64,000 bases of DNA from Catonia carolina (Eukaryota > Arthropoda > Insecta > Hemiptera > Achilidae), in the NCBI GenBank assembly GCA_035578175.1, contig JAQMRL010000014.1, positions 13,963,774 through 14,027,773 on the forward strand, read 5' to 3'. A program made the translations under genes and the position numbers. The notes under the pieces are model-generated. The model was not told where the DNA came from and ran no database searches. It worked only from the letters and a program-made list of their open reading frames with translations. Below, piece by piece: positions 22,160 through 35,150 of the stretch; position 1 is the first letter of the stretch, and each line of letters starts with the position of its first letter.

Positions 22160-23113
22160 CTTTTTACTTTCTCTTGCCTAAATGAATATACGTATAAGAA
22201 GGAAAGTATTGTTTTCATGCCGATTTTTCGAAATCGAGTTTTCACCGGATCTACACGTTTTCAGACCCCCTGAACCCAAAAACATGTTTTTAGCGATTGG
22301 TCTGTGTGTACGTGTGTGTGAACAGAATATCTCAAGAACGTAACCTCATACGAACGAGAAACGTAAAACTTAAGGTAGCTACCACTACCGGACCCGACAC
22401 GATTATTTTCATCAAAATCGGTCAACCGGAAGTAGTAGTTTATTCGTGTAATTTTTCACTTTTTTGCAATTTTCTCAAAAATGGTCCTAAGATTAAGATT
22501 AAGGTTTAAAAATCGCCACGTTTACTAAATTTTTATGCTTTACAAGATAGAGTAGGCGTCATATCTGCTGAAATTCTTTGGGAGGCTGTTTTCACGTAAA
22601 AAAATTGTTTTTTTTTAAGATTGCTGCTTTAATATGCATTTTAGCGCAAAAATGTACGTAACAAAAGTTGTGGACAACAAAAAACCTACAACTTTTATTT
22701 CAAACTTTTTATGTATAATGCTTAGTTTAGCGGTATTTATCGATTTTCTGTTTTTTTCTCACGAAAACGAGTGAAAAATCGATTTTTTAAGATTTTAGCC
22801 TTAATATGCATTTTACGACAAAAATGTATATAATAAACTTTATAAGAAATTGAAAGATCTACAACTTTTATGTAGAGAATTTTTCTCTACAGAGCCTAGT
22901 TTAGGGTGAAGAGTGATTTTCCGTATTTTAAAGCCTAACTGAGGTTGATTTTAATTTTGCGCCCTTCACTTATAATTTAATTAAGGTTATGTTTTTTAAG
23001 GTTAGTTCTTTTTGTTTATTTCTAATGTTTTATTACTAATGTCAGGTAATATTGTTAATTATTTACATTGGCAAGAGAAAGTCGTGTGAGTTTTTTACAT
23101 CAGATTATTATTA
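22160..23113 (+). mobile_element. Family H full-length copy
   Basis: TTTTTACTTTCTCTTGCCTA to GGCAAGAGAAAGTCGTGTGA and CATCAGATTATT, about 950 bp, with only a short TG tract (22301-22320). Confidence 0.9.
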
Positions 23114-23174
23114 TTATACTTAACGTATCCAAATATGATTAAAAAACCATGTGCCAGGATATGTAAAATGTAAT

Positions 23175-23407
23175 GTAGGAAAGGAAAGTAGTGTTCACGT
23201 CGATTTCACAAAAAATATCCACTTTTCACCGGAATTACACATTTTTAGGTACCTGTAACCAAACATTTTTTTACAGATTAGCATGTTCGTATAAGAACAA
23301 AAATCACCACCTCAAAAACTTAAAAAACTTCAAAAAACGGAAGTTATATTGTTCATCATTTTCATTGGCAAGAGAAAGTCGTGTGAGTGTTTCACAACAG
23401 ATTTTTA
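23175..23407 (+). mobile_element. Family H, strongly diverged and deleted
   Basis: A 5' region (23175-23300, recognisable by CACGTCGATTT and TTTTCACCGGAATTACAC) and a 3' end (23340-23407) with the middle missing. Confidence 0.6.
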
Positions 23408-23463
23408 CTTAGTAAACTCTCTAGAGGTTCAAACCAGCCTTTCTGCTTATGACCTAAACAACA
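23408..23463 (+). mobile_element. SINE-A tail fragment
   Basis: Only the last ~55 bp of SINE-A (GAGGTTCAAACCAGCCTTTC to CCTAAACAACA). Confidence 0.65.
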
Positions 23464-23499
23464 GATATATCAATTTATTCTGGGTTACCGGGGGATTTT

Positions 23500-23892
23500 G
23501 TTGTTTAGGTCGACACCTGAAAGACTGGTTTGAACCAGCCTTTCGAAGTAAAAACGAGGAATGAAGTGGTTTACTATTGCCTTCCTCCCTGAGTTGAAAG
23601 AATATGCTTATCAGCATGCCAGGCCCTCTGAAAAACATTTACTTTCCACCCTGCAAATGACACCTTCACTTCATTTACCACATGGTCTGGATGTATAGTG
23701 AAATTAATTACTCTCAGAGGAGATAATTCTGACTACTGTCTTTTACACCTCTACCTCTTCTGTTCTTAAATAGTCCAGTCATATAATTAACTGACTATGT
23801 GATAAGAAACAGAACTATTTTTTGTAGCCCTGGAACCAACAGATCGAGTGCAATTAATTTAACACTCCACCTGCCCGTTATGGGCATAACAT
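23500..23892 (-). mobile_element. SINE-A copy
   Basis: Full-length on the minus strand, from TGTTGTTTAGGTC to CTGCCCGTTATGGGCA. TTACCGGGGG occurs outside both ends (about 23485 and 23903), consistent with a 10-bp target duplication, although a few extra bases lie between it and the head. Confidence 0.78.
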
Positions 23893-24183
23893 GTCGTGGT
23901 ATTACCGGGGGTAATGACACAATAAATATCACTTGAAACGCGATTGCAGAATTTTTTGCTTTTATGCAAAATTATCATCACACTTAACGCCATAGATAAG
24001 TCATAATAAAAGTAAACGGGGGAAAAACAGTGACATTTTAAACAGCTTTGATAATGACTTTGATAGTTTATTTTAACAGTCAAAAGTTAAACGATTTTAT
24101 TTGAAATGTAATAAATTTTACTTTTAGCGATAACAAAAAAACAGTGTGTGTTTGTGTGTATTCTTATGACCACACGATACTAA
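23893..24183. other. Unassigned
   Basis: No gene seen; a (TG)-rich stretch lies near 24145. Confidence 0.4.
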
Positions 24184-24655
24184 AAAATCTAGTGTGAAAC
24201 ACTCACACAACTTTCTCTTGCCAATGCAAATAATTAACAATATAATCTAACATTAGTAATAAAACATTAGAAACAAACAAAAAAAACTAACCTCAATAAA
24301 CATAAATTTTAATCATGAGTGAAAGACGTAAAATGAAAATCAACCTCAGTTTGGCTGGAAAATCACTCTTTCACGCTAAACTAGGCTCTGTAGAGAAAAA
24401 TTCTCTGAATAAAATTTGTACAGCTTTTAACTTCCTATAAATTTGATTAAATAAACTTTTGTCGTAAAATACATAATACTAAGGCTGAATTCTTTTTTTA
24501 AATTGATTTTTTAAACGTTTTCGTGAGAAAAAACCAGAAAATCGCTAATTACCGCTAAACTAAGCGTTATACATAAAAAATATTTCAAAGAAAATTTTAA
24601 GTTTCTAAATTCTCTACAACTTTTATTGTACACATTTTTGCGCTAAAATGCATAT
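24184..24655 (-). mobile_element. Family H 3' half
   Basis: Begins with the 3' hairpin and runs into the interior to GCTAAAATGCATATTA, where homology stops. Confidence 0.8.
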
Positions 24656-25217
24656 TAGATAGAGACCTGCTAATTTTAAATACAAAGTAGATTGCGTAGA
24701 TTAATAAAAATGAAGGTACAGAAAAAAATTGTTTTTCTTTTTGCATATTCACAGTAATTTATTTTACTTAAATGCCTAAAACATACAAAAGAGACAATGA
24801 AAAAATTGTAAAAAACCAACAATTAAGTAGGCCCTATTAAGTGAAACCGATAAAACACTTATAAGAAGTGGGGCATAACATATAGCCACTGATAATACAA
24901 AGTAATTTCAAGCGTCTTCAAATATAGAAACGCGTTTTACAAGTTTGGTACCTGACATAACCGCTTTTATCATCCAAAAATTAATTAAATAAAAATAAAC
25001 TTTTATTATCAAAAAAATATTTACTTTTACAATATGTGACAAGTTAAACGGCAATAAGATTATTGTTTTGCGTTTCAAGTGTTTTCTACCAACACAGAAA
25101 AAATGATGAAACAAATCAACGTGTTAAAAGTACAAGATATTTAAATGGCAGTTAAAAGACCAGGAACAAAAATTATTCAAACAGGCCAGAGAGTTTTCGT
25201 ATTTATGAAGCGAAATG
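24656..25217. other. Unassigned
   Basis: AT-rich; no convincing coding or repeat identity. Confidence 0.4.
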
Positions 25218-25940
25218 TAAAAATCTGGTGTGAAACCAAAACATAACATGTCAAAAAACATAACCTTATTTTAATCATGAGTGAAAGACAAATGAAAATC
25301 AAACCTTAGTTTTGGCTTAAAAATTCGGAAAATCACTCTTTCACGCTAAACTAGGCTCCGTAGAGAAAAATGTTTAAATAAAAGTTGTAGATCTTTTAAT
25401 TTCCTATAAATTTGATTATGCACTTTTGTCGTAAAATGCATACTAAGGCTGAAATCGTTAAAAAATCTATTTTTTACACGTTTTCGTAAGAAAAAAACAG
25501 AAAATCGCTAATTACCGCTAAACTAAGCGTTAGGCCTATAGCTAAAAAAAAAATGTTTAAAATACAAGTTGTAGGTTTTTCAATTTTCTACAACTTTTAT
25601 CATAAATATTTTTGCGCTAAATGCATATTAAAGTCGCAATCTTAAAAAAAACATTTTTTACGAGAAAACAACCTTCCCAAGAATTTCAGCAGACATGGCG
25701 CCTACCCTACTTTGTAGACCATAAAAAAATTTATTAAATGAGGCGATTTTTAAAAAAAAATCGTAGGAGCCGTTTTTTTTTAAGAAAATCGCATAAAAGT
25801 GAAAAATTAAACAAATAAACTACAACTTTCGGTTGACCGATTTTGATGAAAATATTCGTGTCGGGTCTTCTAGTGGTATCTAACTTAAGTTTCAAGTTCG
25901 TACGATGTTCCGTTCTTGAGATATTCTGTTCACACACACA

Positions 25941-25980
<40 letters not shown>

Positions 25981-25998
25981 CACACAGACCAATCGCTA
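25218..25998 (-). mobile_element. Family H copy, 5' end replaced by SINE-C
   Basis: 3' end slightly deleted. The AC/GC tract at 25934-25985 is (CACG)n-like. The sequence breaks at CAATCGCTA, where SINE-C starts; the remaining 5' part does not reappear beyond it. Confidence 0.78.
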
Positions 25999-26345
25999 GT
26001 CCCATTGCACTAGTACCCTGTACACCTTTTCTCGATCACATTGTTAAAAATAAATCAGTCGTCTTAATAGTGGTCACCGTCGTGGTGTTCCTATTGTGAT
26101 TTACTTTTCATAAATTATGAAAATGATAAAGCGCCGCATATCTTAATTTAAAAACACCAATATATCGCTTTTATTTTACGTTCAACTATTTTTTTTCACA
26201 AATAATATGCTGACGTTGAAAGAAGGTAGATAACAATGAATAGTTAAAAAATATCAGACCTGACAGGGTTCGAACTCGGTACCCCAACCGACCGTCCACG
26301 ACACCGAGGAAACCGTTCGAAGAACGGGTACTTTAGCTAGTAATC
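25999..26345 (-). mobile_element. SINE-C, tRNA-like
   Basis: The minus strand shows a head with box B-like GAGTTCGAACCCTGTC, a hairpin CCGTTCTTCGAACGG and a ~230-bp body. A second copy on the plus strand at 63637-63975 defines the repeat. Box A is weak, so a tRNA origin is probable, not proven. Confidence 0.7.
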
Positions 26346-26726
26346 TATTTATCATGCTAACGAAAATAACTGTTTCAAGTGAACATTACAACGGGCTATT
26401 GGCTGGATTACAGTTTCAACTTCTAGTACGGCTTCTTTCTTTACAAACATTTGTAACAAAGTGCATTACGTAAAACTTATTCGTCGTTCAAAAAATTTAT
26501 GTACATTTAACCCCTAATACTTTCCTGTAGGCCTGACATAGAGATATCTGTCATAAATGGTCTCGAAAAAACTTAAATCTAACAATAGTACCGCATAAAT
26601 GAACAGTTTACATTGGTGTTTCATAAGAAATTCCAAAATGCGCCTGGTTTCCCGGTTCAGCAAAACGAGTACAAGTTTTCCTAATCCGTTAATTAAATTC
26701 AAAATTTGTTAACTATCACAAAAGAA
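26346..26726. other. Unassigned
   Basis: No gene seen. Confidence 0.4.
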
Positions 26727-27640
26727 ATCTGGTATGAAACACTCACACGACTTTCTCTTGCTAATGCAAATAATGAACAATAAAACCTACATTAGTAACA
26801 AAACATTAGACATAAACAAAAAAAAATAACCTAATTTGAATCATGAGTGAAAGACTCAAAATGAAAATCGACCTCAGTTTGGCTTAAAAATACGGAAAAT
26901 CACTCTTTCACGCTAAACTAGGTTCTGCAGAGAAAAATGCTTTAAATAAAAGTTGTAGATCTTTTAATTTCCTACAGATTTGATTATGCACACTTTTGTC
27001 GTTAAATGCATACTAAGGCCGAAATCTTTAAAAATCCAATTTTACAGATTTTCATGAAAAAAAAACAGAAAATCACTAATTATCGCTAAATAGCGTTATA
27101 TAAAGAAATGTTTGCAATAAAAGTTGTAGGTTTTTAAATTTTCTACAACTTTAATTATATACTTTTTTGTCCTAAAATGCATATTAAGGTCGGAATCTTA
27201 AAAAAACTTTTTTTTTCTACGAGACCACAGCCTCCCCAAGAATTTCAGCAGACGTAGCGCCTACCCAATCATGTAGAGCATAAAAATGTAGTAAATGAGG
27301 TGATTTTTAAAAAATCGTATAAGCAAATTTTGAGAAAATTGCAAAAACGTGAAAAAAGACACGAATAAAATATTACTACTTCCGGTTGATCGATTTTGAT
27401 GAAAATGTTCGTGTCGGTTCCTCTTGTAGTATTTAAGTTAAGTTTCGATTTTCAATTTCGTACGATATTCCGCTCTTGAAATATTTTGTTCACATATACA
27501 CACAGACCAAACGCGAAAACATGATTTTTTGGATTCAGGGGCTCTAAAAAAGTGTAGATCCGGTGAGAACTCGATTTCTTAAAATCGACATAAAAACAAT
27601 ACTTTCCTTTCTATATTTATGTAGGCAAAAGAAAGTAAAA
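26727..27640 (-). mobile_element. Family H full-length copy
   Basis: Complete from AATCTGGTATGAAACACTCA to GGCAAAAGAAAGTAAAAA. It has almost no TG tract (CACATATACACACAG), showing that the tract can collapse. Confidence 0.88.
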
Positions 27641-28205
27641 AACGTTTTGCGATAAAGTTTTACCTATATTATAGCATTTATTGAAATAAATGTAGACAAC
27701 ATTAATCTTTACGAGTGACGTATTGTAAAATAGTGTTGTTGGATTTTTGTAATAATTATCCTGTATTTAGGGTAATTTGTTAGTAATATTTTAGTTATTG
27801 CGGGTAATTTGAATAGGTATTTCATAAGATGTTTTTGTCAAGTGAACGCCCTCGCCTTTTGTTAAGTATTTAGGCACCTACATAGTAGATACAATGTATT
27901 CGTTTTGCATAAACAATTTGTCAATTGTCAAATATTTGTAATTATAAGTAATGTTTATTTAAATTTACGCCTAATTCCATTCGTATGTTCTAATAAATAA
28001 TCTTTTATTTTGTTTTTTTCTCTTTTTGCAGTCCACACACTAACAATTCGTTCATTGTACGCTGTTATCCGTTCTTTATCCTTCCAGTATTCTGCTTTTG
28101 CACTTCGTTGAAGCCCTTTAATACTGTGACCTGTTCATAATGTTTTATCTCAAAAAAATCCAGTATGAAATTTAACTCGTATGTCAAAAACGCCAAAATA
28201 TCTGT
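27641..28205. other. Unassigned
   Basis: No coding seen. A pyrimidine-rich run ending in AG at 28011-28031 looks like a splice acceptor but no exon follows. Confidence 0.4.
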
Positions 28206-29268
28206 ATTAATTTTAATTTCTCTTGCCTATACGAATACATAGAAGGAAAGTATTGTTTTCATGTCGATTTTTCGAAATCGAGTTTTCACCGGATCTACAG
28301 GTTTTCAGACCCTCTGAACCCAAAAAACATGTTTTTAGCGATTGGTCTGTGTGTGTGAACAAAATGTCTCACAAACGGCTCCTACGATTTTTTTAAAATC
28401 ACCTCATATACTACTTTTTTACGTTCTACCACATAGGGTAGGCGCCATGTCAGCTGAAATTCTTGGGGAGGCTGTTCCCCGCAAAAAAATTGTTTTCTTT
28501 TTTAAGATTGCGGCTCAAATATGCATTTTAGCGCAAAATTGTATATATTAATAGTTGTAAAGAATTTAAAATCCCACAACTTTTATTTTAAACTTTTTTT
28601 TGTATAACGCTTAGTTTAGCGGTAATTAGCGATTTTCTGTTTTTTTCTTACGAAAACGTGTAAAAAATCGATTTTTTTTAAAGATTTCAGCCTCAGCGTG
28701 CATTTTACGACAAGAGGATAGCCTATAATATAATCAAATTTATAGGAAATCGAAAGATCTAGAACTTTTATTTAAATTATTTTTCTCTACAGAGCCTAAT
28801 TTAGCGTGAAAGAGAGATTTTCCGTATTTTTAAGCCTAACTGAAGTTGACTTCATTCTGCGTCTTTCATTCATGATTTTTTTTTTAGCTTTTATTTGTTA
28901 TCGGGAACTGTACCTTGTTGACAACTACCCAATTTGATCGCTGCTTTTTGCTGTATTTTTTGACGTAGATTAGACATGAGTTTGAACAGGGACCCCCAGT
29001 GGAGTTTGTTCATGGCTGGCTGTCAGCTGGGCACCATACAAAGTCGCTTGCCCAACCGGTGTTACTTAACAAATAATAGCGACTTTCTACCAGCTGACTG
29101 ACTGGGCTGGCCCGGAGGCCTCATTCATGATTAAAATTAGGTAATGTTTTACGAGTTAGTATTTTTGTTTATTTCTAATGTTTTATTACTAATATTACTA
29201 GGTAATATTGTTCATTATTTGCATTGGCAAGAGAAAGTTTTGAGTGTTTCACACCAGATTTTTTTGTC
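28206..29268 (+). mobile_element. Family H copy with nested SINE-D
   Basis: Segments 28206-28877 and 29133-29268. An internal deletion removes the region after GAACAAAATGTCTC. The ends are intact. Confidence 0.85.
28878..29120 (-). mobile_element. SINE-D, 243 bp
   Basis: Minus-oriented insert with an A-rich tail (T run at 28876-28885), flanked by the 12-bp duplication TCATTCATGATT (28866-28877 and 29121-29132). The head GGCCTCCGGGCCAGCCC is GC-rich; TGTTCAAACTC may be a box B. Single copy in this window, so the family call is provisional. Confidence 0.75.
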
Positions 29269-29745
29269 ATAAAATCCATACTAAGGCTTAAAAAAAATAC
29301 ATTTTTTACCGATTTTGATAAAAAACAAATTCAGAAAATTTCTAATTGACGCTGATATAATCGTTGAATAAAAAAATTGTTACAAATACAAGTTGTAGCT
29401 TTTTAAATGTTCTATAACTTTAAAAGACAATCTTGATAGTACAAACCTTAACTACAAAAGCCCCTCGGTAACAAGGCTGTTTTCGAAATCTCCTTAAGTA
29501 TCTTGCTAACGAGGTTTTATGTATTAATACAGAGAAGTTAAGATAAATACTGATAAGTCTAAAATGTTACACTATGTTAAATTTATGTCTTATAAATAAT
29601 TCGTTTATTGCCTTTTTATTACCACTACTTACTTACGTACTTCAATGAGCGTGTTATCTTAAAATGTTAATCTAATTAAAGAATTAACCCTAGCGTTTAC
29701 TTCGACAAAAGCAAAAATTTACACTATTTAGGTTAAACAATTAGT
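29269..29745. other. Unassigned; weak similarity to 35160 and 61150
   Basis: The region around 29530-29740 shares order and short words (AAACTGATA-like, AATGAGCGTGTTATC, GCGTTTACTT) with two other places. Confidence 0.4.
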
Positions 29746-30327
29746 TTTACTTTCTCTTTCCTATATGAATACATAGGAAGGAAAACATTTTTTTCATGTC
29801 GATTTTTCGAAATCGAGTTTTCACAGGATATACACGTTTTCAGATCCCCTGAACCCAAAAAAAATACATGTTTTTAGTGACTGGTCTGTGCGTGCGTGTG
29901 TGTGTTTGCGATTCTACGAGAGCACGCCTCCCCGAGATTTTCAGCAGACATAGCGGTAACCCTATCTTGTAAGCATAAAAAATGTAGATAATGAAGCGAT
30001 TTTTGAAAAAAAATCGAACGAGCCGTTTTTGAGAAAATCGCAAAAAAGTGAAAAACCGCACGAATAAACTACTACTTTTGGTTGACTAATTTTGATGAAA
30101 ATGTTCGTGTAGAGTCCGGTAGTGGTACCGAACTTAAATTTCAACTTTTTACTTCGTACGTTGTTCCATTCTTGAGATATTTTGTTCACACTCACACAAA
30201 CGTAGACTACCAATCGCTAAAAACATGTTTTTTGGGTTCAGGGGGTCTGAAAACGTTATAACCGGTGAAAACTCGATATGAAAACAATGTACTCCTACAT
30301 ATTTCATATAGGCAAAAGAAAGTAAAA
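29746..30327. mobile_element. Family H inverted 5' halves
   Basis: 29746-29903 is a plus-strand 5' end up to the TG tract. 29904-30327 is a minus-strand 5' half ending GGCAAAAGAAAGTAAAAA. The pair could fold into a long hairpin. Confidence 0.78.
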
Positions 30328-31382
30328 ACTCTGTTGTGAAACACTCACACGACTTTCTCTTGCTAATGCAAATAATTAACAATATAAATTAACATTAGTA
30401 ATAAAACATTAGAAATAAACAAAAAAATTTACCTTAAAAAACATAAACTTATTTAATCATGAGTGAATGATGGAAAATCAACCTGTTTGGCTTAAAAATA
30501 CGAAAAATCACTCTTTCAACGCTGAACTAAGCTCTGTAGAGAAAAATGCTCTAAATAAAAGTTTTAAATCTTTTAATTTTCTATAAATTTGATTATATAT
30601 TACTTTTAACGTAAAATGCAAGCTAAGGCTGAAATCCAATGAAACGATTTTTTTACACTTTTCGTGAGAAAAAACAGAAAATCGCTAATTACCGCTTACT
30701 AAGCGTTATACAAGAAAAAATTTTGAAATAAAAATGTAGTAGTCTATGATTTTAAATTCTCTACAACTTGTGTTATATAATTACATTTTTGCAATAAAAT
30801 ACATATTATTAAAGCCGCAATCTTAAAAAAACTGTTTTCTTTACGAAAAAACAGCCTCTCCAAGAATTTCAACAGACATGGTGCCTACCCTATCTTGTAG
30901 AGCATAAAATATTTAGTAAATGATGCGATTTTAAAAAAATCGTTCGAGCCGTTTTTGAGAAAATCGCAAAAAAGTTAAAAATGACACGAATAAACTACTA
31001 CTTTTAGTTGACCGATTTTGATGAAAATGTTCGTGTCGGGTTCTCTACTGATGTCTAACTTAAGTTTCATGTTCGTACGATGTTCCGTTCTTGAGATATT
31101 ATGTTCACACACACACGCTCGCGCGCGCGCACAGACCAATCGGTAAAAACATGTTTTTTGGGTTCAGGGGATCTGAAAACGTGTAAATCCGGTGAAAACT
31201 CGATTTCTTAAGGTCTTGTCAAACAGAAGGCGGACTGTCCGCGTGCAGTCCGCTGCGGACTGAGAGAGCCTAACTTAACGCGGACAAATCAGGACGGACC
31301 AGAACAGTTGTAAAGAAAACGTGAACGAGCCGTGACGAATTTATGATTTGTTATTTTTTCAATTTTGAAACTTTAATTTATA

Positions 31383-31746
31383 TTGACTAGCAGTTCCTCA
31401 GACGAAGAATTACTTCTTTTGTTCGCTTTGAGACGGTCGAAACGAAAAAGAAAATGGGAGCACGAAATTATTTGCAAAAGAGAGGAGGCAGGCGAATTTC
31501 CCCGACTTTGTAATGCATTGAATTCCTTCGAAGACCTATTTTTCATGTATTTTCGTTTATCCCAACTATAATTACATTATAGTTGATATAGGTAGTTATG
31601 GGTGGCATAATGATAGTAGTATCTTCGAAAATTTCGCTTTCTATCGTGAGTTCGTAAATAACAAAATTATACTGCCTCTGAAGTCACTACCAGGAACAGA
31701 CATCCCTGAACGAGTCCAATTTGTTAATAACTACTTGAGTCAATGA
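31383..31746 (+). pseudogene. Harbinger-type DDE transposase remnant
   Basis: 31383-31571 reads TSSSSDEELLLLFALRRSKR then FPRLCNALNSFEDLFFMYFR, like the N-terminus of HARBI1-type proteins. 31579-31746 reads IVDIGSYGWHNDSSIFENFA and LPLKSLPGTDIPERVQFVNN, like the segment around the second catalytic block. The intervening domain and the end are deleted. Confidence 0.75.
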
Positions 31747-31915
31747 ATAATGTTAATTATTAGTAAGTCAATGACTAATTATAGATTGATACACTTTCAA
31801 TGTATAGTTATGCTGTCAGTCACGTCGACAGTAAAGCCGGGAAACTAATTTTTTGTTATAAATAATGTAATAACCAAAAAATATAATAAAATTTGTGTTT
31901 AGAACTAATGGTTTG

Positions 31916-32047
31916 TTAAAGTTTTTCAGGTATTTTTCTCCATGATTGTGCTTTCTTAACCAAGTTTTTGTAAACATTATCTTGCACATTATATAAATGT
32001 GGGTGCTCCCTAACAAGTTCAATTAATTTTTCCTCTTCATCGGCCAT
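31916..32047 (-). pseudogene. MADF/Myb-like accessory protein, truncated
   Basis: From ATG 32047: MADEEEKLIELVREHPHLYN, then VYKNLVKKAQSWRKIPEKL and stop. This is the start of a MADF domain, the DNA-binding partner encoded divergently in PIF/Harbinger elements. About half the domain is present. Confidence 0.75.
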
Positions 32048-32301
32048 CCTGTCCGTCGCGGACTCTAGAAAAATACAACCTAACAACAGTCCGCCGCGGG
32101 ATAGATTGGTACGCGGCATAGGCCGCTGTCTATTTGACTAGGATGAAGCAACAATGTCTAACACAGAGTCCGCGTGGACAAGAACGACCGTCCGCGCGGA
32201 CAAGAGCGACCGTCCGCGTCCTGTTTGACAAGACCTTAAAAATCGACATGAAAACAATACTTCCTTCCTATATAAATTTATATAGGCAAGAGAGAGTAAA
32301 A

Positions 32302-32584
32302 ATATTTTTAATGATTTTCTATAGAAAGAAATGAAATATCAAAATCAGCTGATTTATTCTTTTAGAGTAAAATTCCGCTGACCTTACATCTTAATTAGAT
32401 AATTATTTACTATTTAAAATTCTATAAATACATACAACCATATTTTATAATATTAAACAATGATTAGAAAATTAAAATCCACGATAAACAACGAAATATA
32501 ATTAATTATTCCGCCGGCGCCCAGCGCGTAATTTTTATTAACTTCATAGGGGTTTGCAAATACCACAGGTAGTGGTACACCACT
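32302..32584. other. Unassigned
   Basis: No gene seen. Confidence 0.4.
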
Positions 32585-32734
32585 TCATTTTTACTTTCTC
32601 TTGCCCATATGAATATATAGGAAGGAAAGTATTGTTTTTATGTCGATTTTTCGAAATCGTGTTTTCACCGGATCTACCCTCCTTCGTTTTCACACCCCGT
32701 GAACCCAAAAAACATGTTTTTAGCGATTGGTCTG

Positions 32735-33016
<282 letters not shown>

Positions 33017-33722
33017 CAGAATATCTCAAGAACGGAACGTCGTACGTAATTGAAACTTGAAACTTAGGTTAGATACCACTAGAGGACACAAGAACATTTT
33101 CATCAAAATCAGTCAACCGGAAGTAGTAGTTTATTCGTGTCATTTTTCACTTTTTTGCGAGTTTCTCAAAAGCAGCCTCATTTACTACATTTTTTATGCT
33201 TTTCAAGACAGGGTCGGCGCCATGTTTACTGAAATTCTTGGTAATCCTAATTCCTCGTAAAAAAATTGTTTTTTTTATGAATGCGACTTTAATATGCATA
33301 TTAGCGCAAAAATGTACATAATAAAAGTTGTAGAGAATTTAAAATCCTACAACTTTTGTTTCAATCATTTTTTTGTATAACGCTTAGTTTAGCGCTAATA
33401 CGCGATTTTCTGTTTTTTTTTTCTCACGTAAACGTGTAAAAAATCGATTTTTTTTTAATCTCAGTCTTATTATGCATTTTACGACATAAAAAAATATAAT
33501 CACATTTATAGGAAATTAGAAGATCTACAACTTTTATTTAGAGCGTTTTTCTCCACAGAGCCTAGTTTGGCGTGAAAGAGTGATTTCCCGTATTTTTAAG
33601 CGAAATTGAGGTTGATTTTCATTTTGCAACATTCCGCTCATGATTAAAATTAGGATATGTTTTTGATGTTAGTTTTTTGTTTATTTCTAATGTTTTATTA
33701 CAAATATTAGGTTATATTGTTC

Positions 33723-33974
33723 AAAATCCTAGTAAAGGTAGTTACTTTTATACGGATTTGACTGCTAGACAGTGGTTATCGGTGTACTTTGATGGTTGGG
33801 GTTCAATTAACCAGACACTCTCAGGAATGGTCGGCCTGAGTCTGTACAAGACTACACCTCATTTACACGTCATATATATCATCCTCATTTCATTGGGTCA
33901 TGGGGTTTCTTATTGTTCTGAATTGAACAGATTGCAACGTACACATATTAGGAATTAAAAAAAAACAAAAAAAA
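33723..33974 (+). mobile_element. SINE-B, 5'-truncated
   Basis: Lacks the tRNA head; starts at CCTAGTAAAGGTAG and ends in an A-rich tail. The flanking ATTGTTCA repeats at about 33715-33722 and 33976-33983. Confidence 0.8.
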
Positions 33975-34033
33975 ATTGTTCATTATTTGTATTAGCAAAA
34001 GAAAGTTGTGTGAGCGTCTCACACCAGATTTTT

Positions 34034-34300
34034 GTTTAAATCGCCACTAAGTATGCTTTACAAGACAGGATAAGCGGCATGTCTGCTGAAATCCTTGGGG
34101 GCCTGTGCTCTTGAAGGAAATTTATTTTAGGATTTCGGCCTTAACAAATGCATTTTAGGGAAAAGCGATTGTTAATAAAAACCTACGACTTTTATCGTGC
34201 GGTTATAAACTTTTATTGATTTCTTCAAAAACGGCGCGTATGATATATTTTTTTTAAATCGCTCCATTTACTACATTTTTTATGCTCTCCTAGATAGGGT
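34034..34300 (+). mobile_element. Family H, old interior fragment
   Basis: Diverged interior pieces (GCGGCATGTCTGCTGAAATC, TTCGGCCTTAACAAATGC). Confidence 0.6.
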
Positions 34301-34656
34301 ACATTCAATCTGTTCGTTGCAGGGCTAAAATAAATAGTTCTATTTCTTATCACATGGTCAGCCAATTAATAAATGACTGAATCATTTAAGAACAGAAGAG
34401 GTAGAGGTGTAAAAGACACTAATCAGAGTTATCTCCTCTGAAAGTAATGAATTTACACAGCCAGACCCTGTGGTGAATGAAGTAAAGGTGTCATTTGCAG
34501 AGTGAAAATATGTGCTTTTCAGAGGGCCCGGCATACTGATAAGCGTACTTTTCCATTCAGTGAGGAAGGCAATTGTAAACCACTCACTCCTCGTTTTACT
34601 TAGTAAAACCTCTACAGGTTCAAACCAGCCTTTCGGCTGATGACATAAACAACACA
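34301..34656 (+). mobile_element. SINE-A copy
   Basis: 5'-truncated copy from CAATCTGTTCGTTGCAGG to the stem-loop CAGCCTTTCGGCTG and ATAAACAACAC. Confidence 0.8.
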
Positions 34657-35150
34657 AATGCATTTTAAGGAAAAACGATTGTTAATAAAAACCTACGACT
34701 TTTATCGTGCGGTTATATATTTTTTTGATTTCCTCAAAAACGGCACGTACGATATTTATTAAAAATCGCCTCATTTACTACTTTTTATATTCTCTACAAG
34801 AAAGGATAAGCGCCATATCTGCCGAAATTCTAGGGTAACCTGTGTTGGCGTAGGGAAAACTGATTTTGTTAATATTACGGCCTTAATAAATGCATTTTAG
34901 GGAAAACCGTTTGTAATTAAAAAACCTACAACTTTTTAATCAAACATTTTTTCTACAACGCGTAGTTTAGCGTCAATTAGTGATTTTCCGTATTTTAAAG
35001 TGGATCAGAGATTGATTTTCATTTGAGTCATCCACTTAAGATTAAAATTTGGTTATGTTTTTCATTTTACATTGTTTACCCGTAATTAAACAAAACATAT
35101 TTTAATAGTTTACATTCGCAAGAGAAAGTCGTGTATGAGTGTTATACACA
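34657..35150 (+). mobile_element. Family H 3' half, diverged
   Basis: Interior to 3' end (CGCAAGAGAAAGTCGTGTA); the hairpin is decayed. It repeats part of 34034-34300, flanking the SINE. Confidence 0.65.

Larger units (their letters stand above)
31211..32235. mobile_element. PIF/Harbinger transposon, internally deleted
   Basis: Terminal inverted repeats AGGTCTTGTCAAACAG and CTGTTTGACAAGACC, with TTA at 31208-31210 and 32236-32238. Removing the element restores the family H motif CGATTTCTTAAAATCGAC. Subterminal regions hold many short GTCCGCG/CGCGGAC repeats, possible transposase binding sites. It keeps pieces of both genes of the superfamily, on opposite strands. 1025 bp versus several kb expected. 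Confidence 0.9.
30328..32301 (-). mobile_element. Family H full-length copy with nested PIF element
   Basis: Segments 30328-31210 and 32236-32301 form one complete element. Its 3' end abuts the 5' end of the previous minus copy, a head-to-tail junction without spacer. Confidence 0.85.

Noticed and set aside
28011..28031. Splice-acceptor-like pyrimidine run ending in AG
   Set aside because: No open exon or donor can be paired with it.
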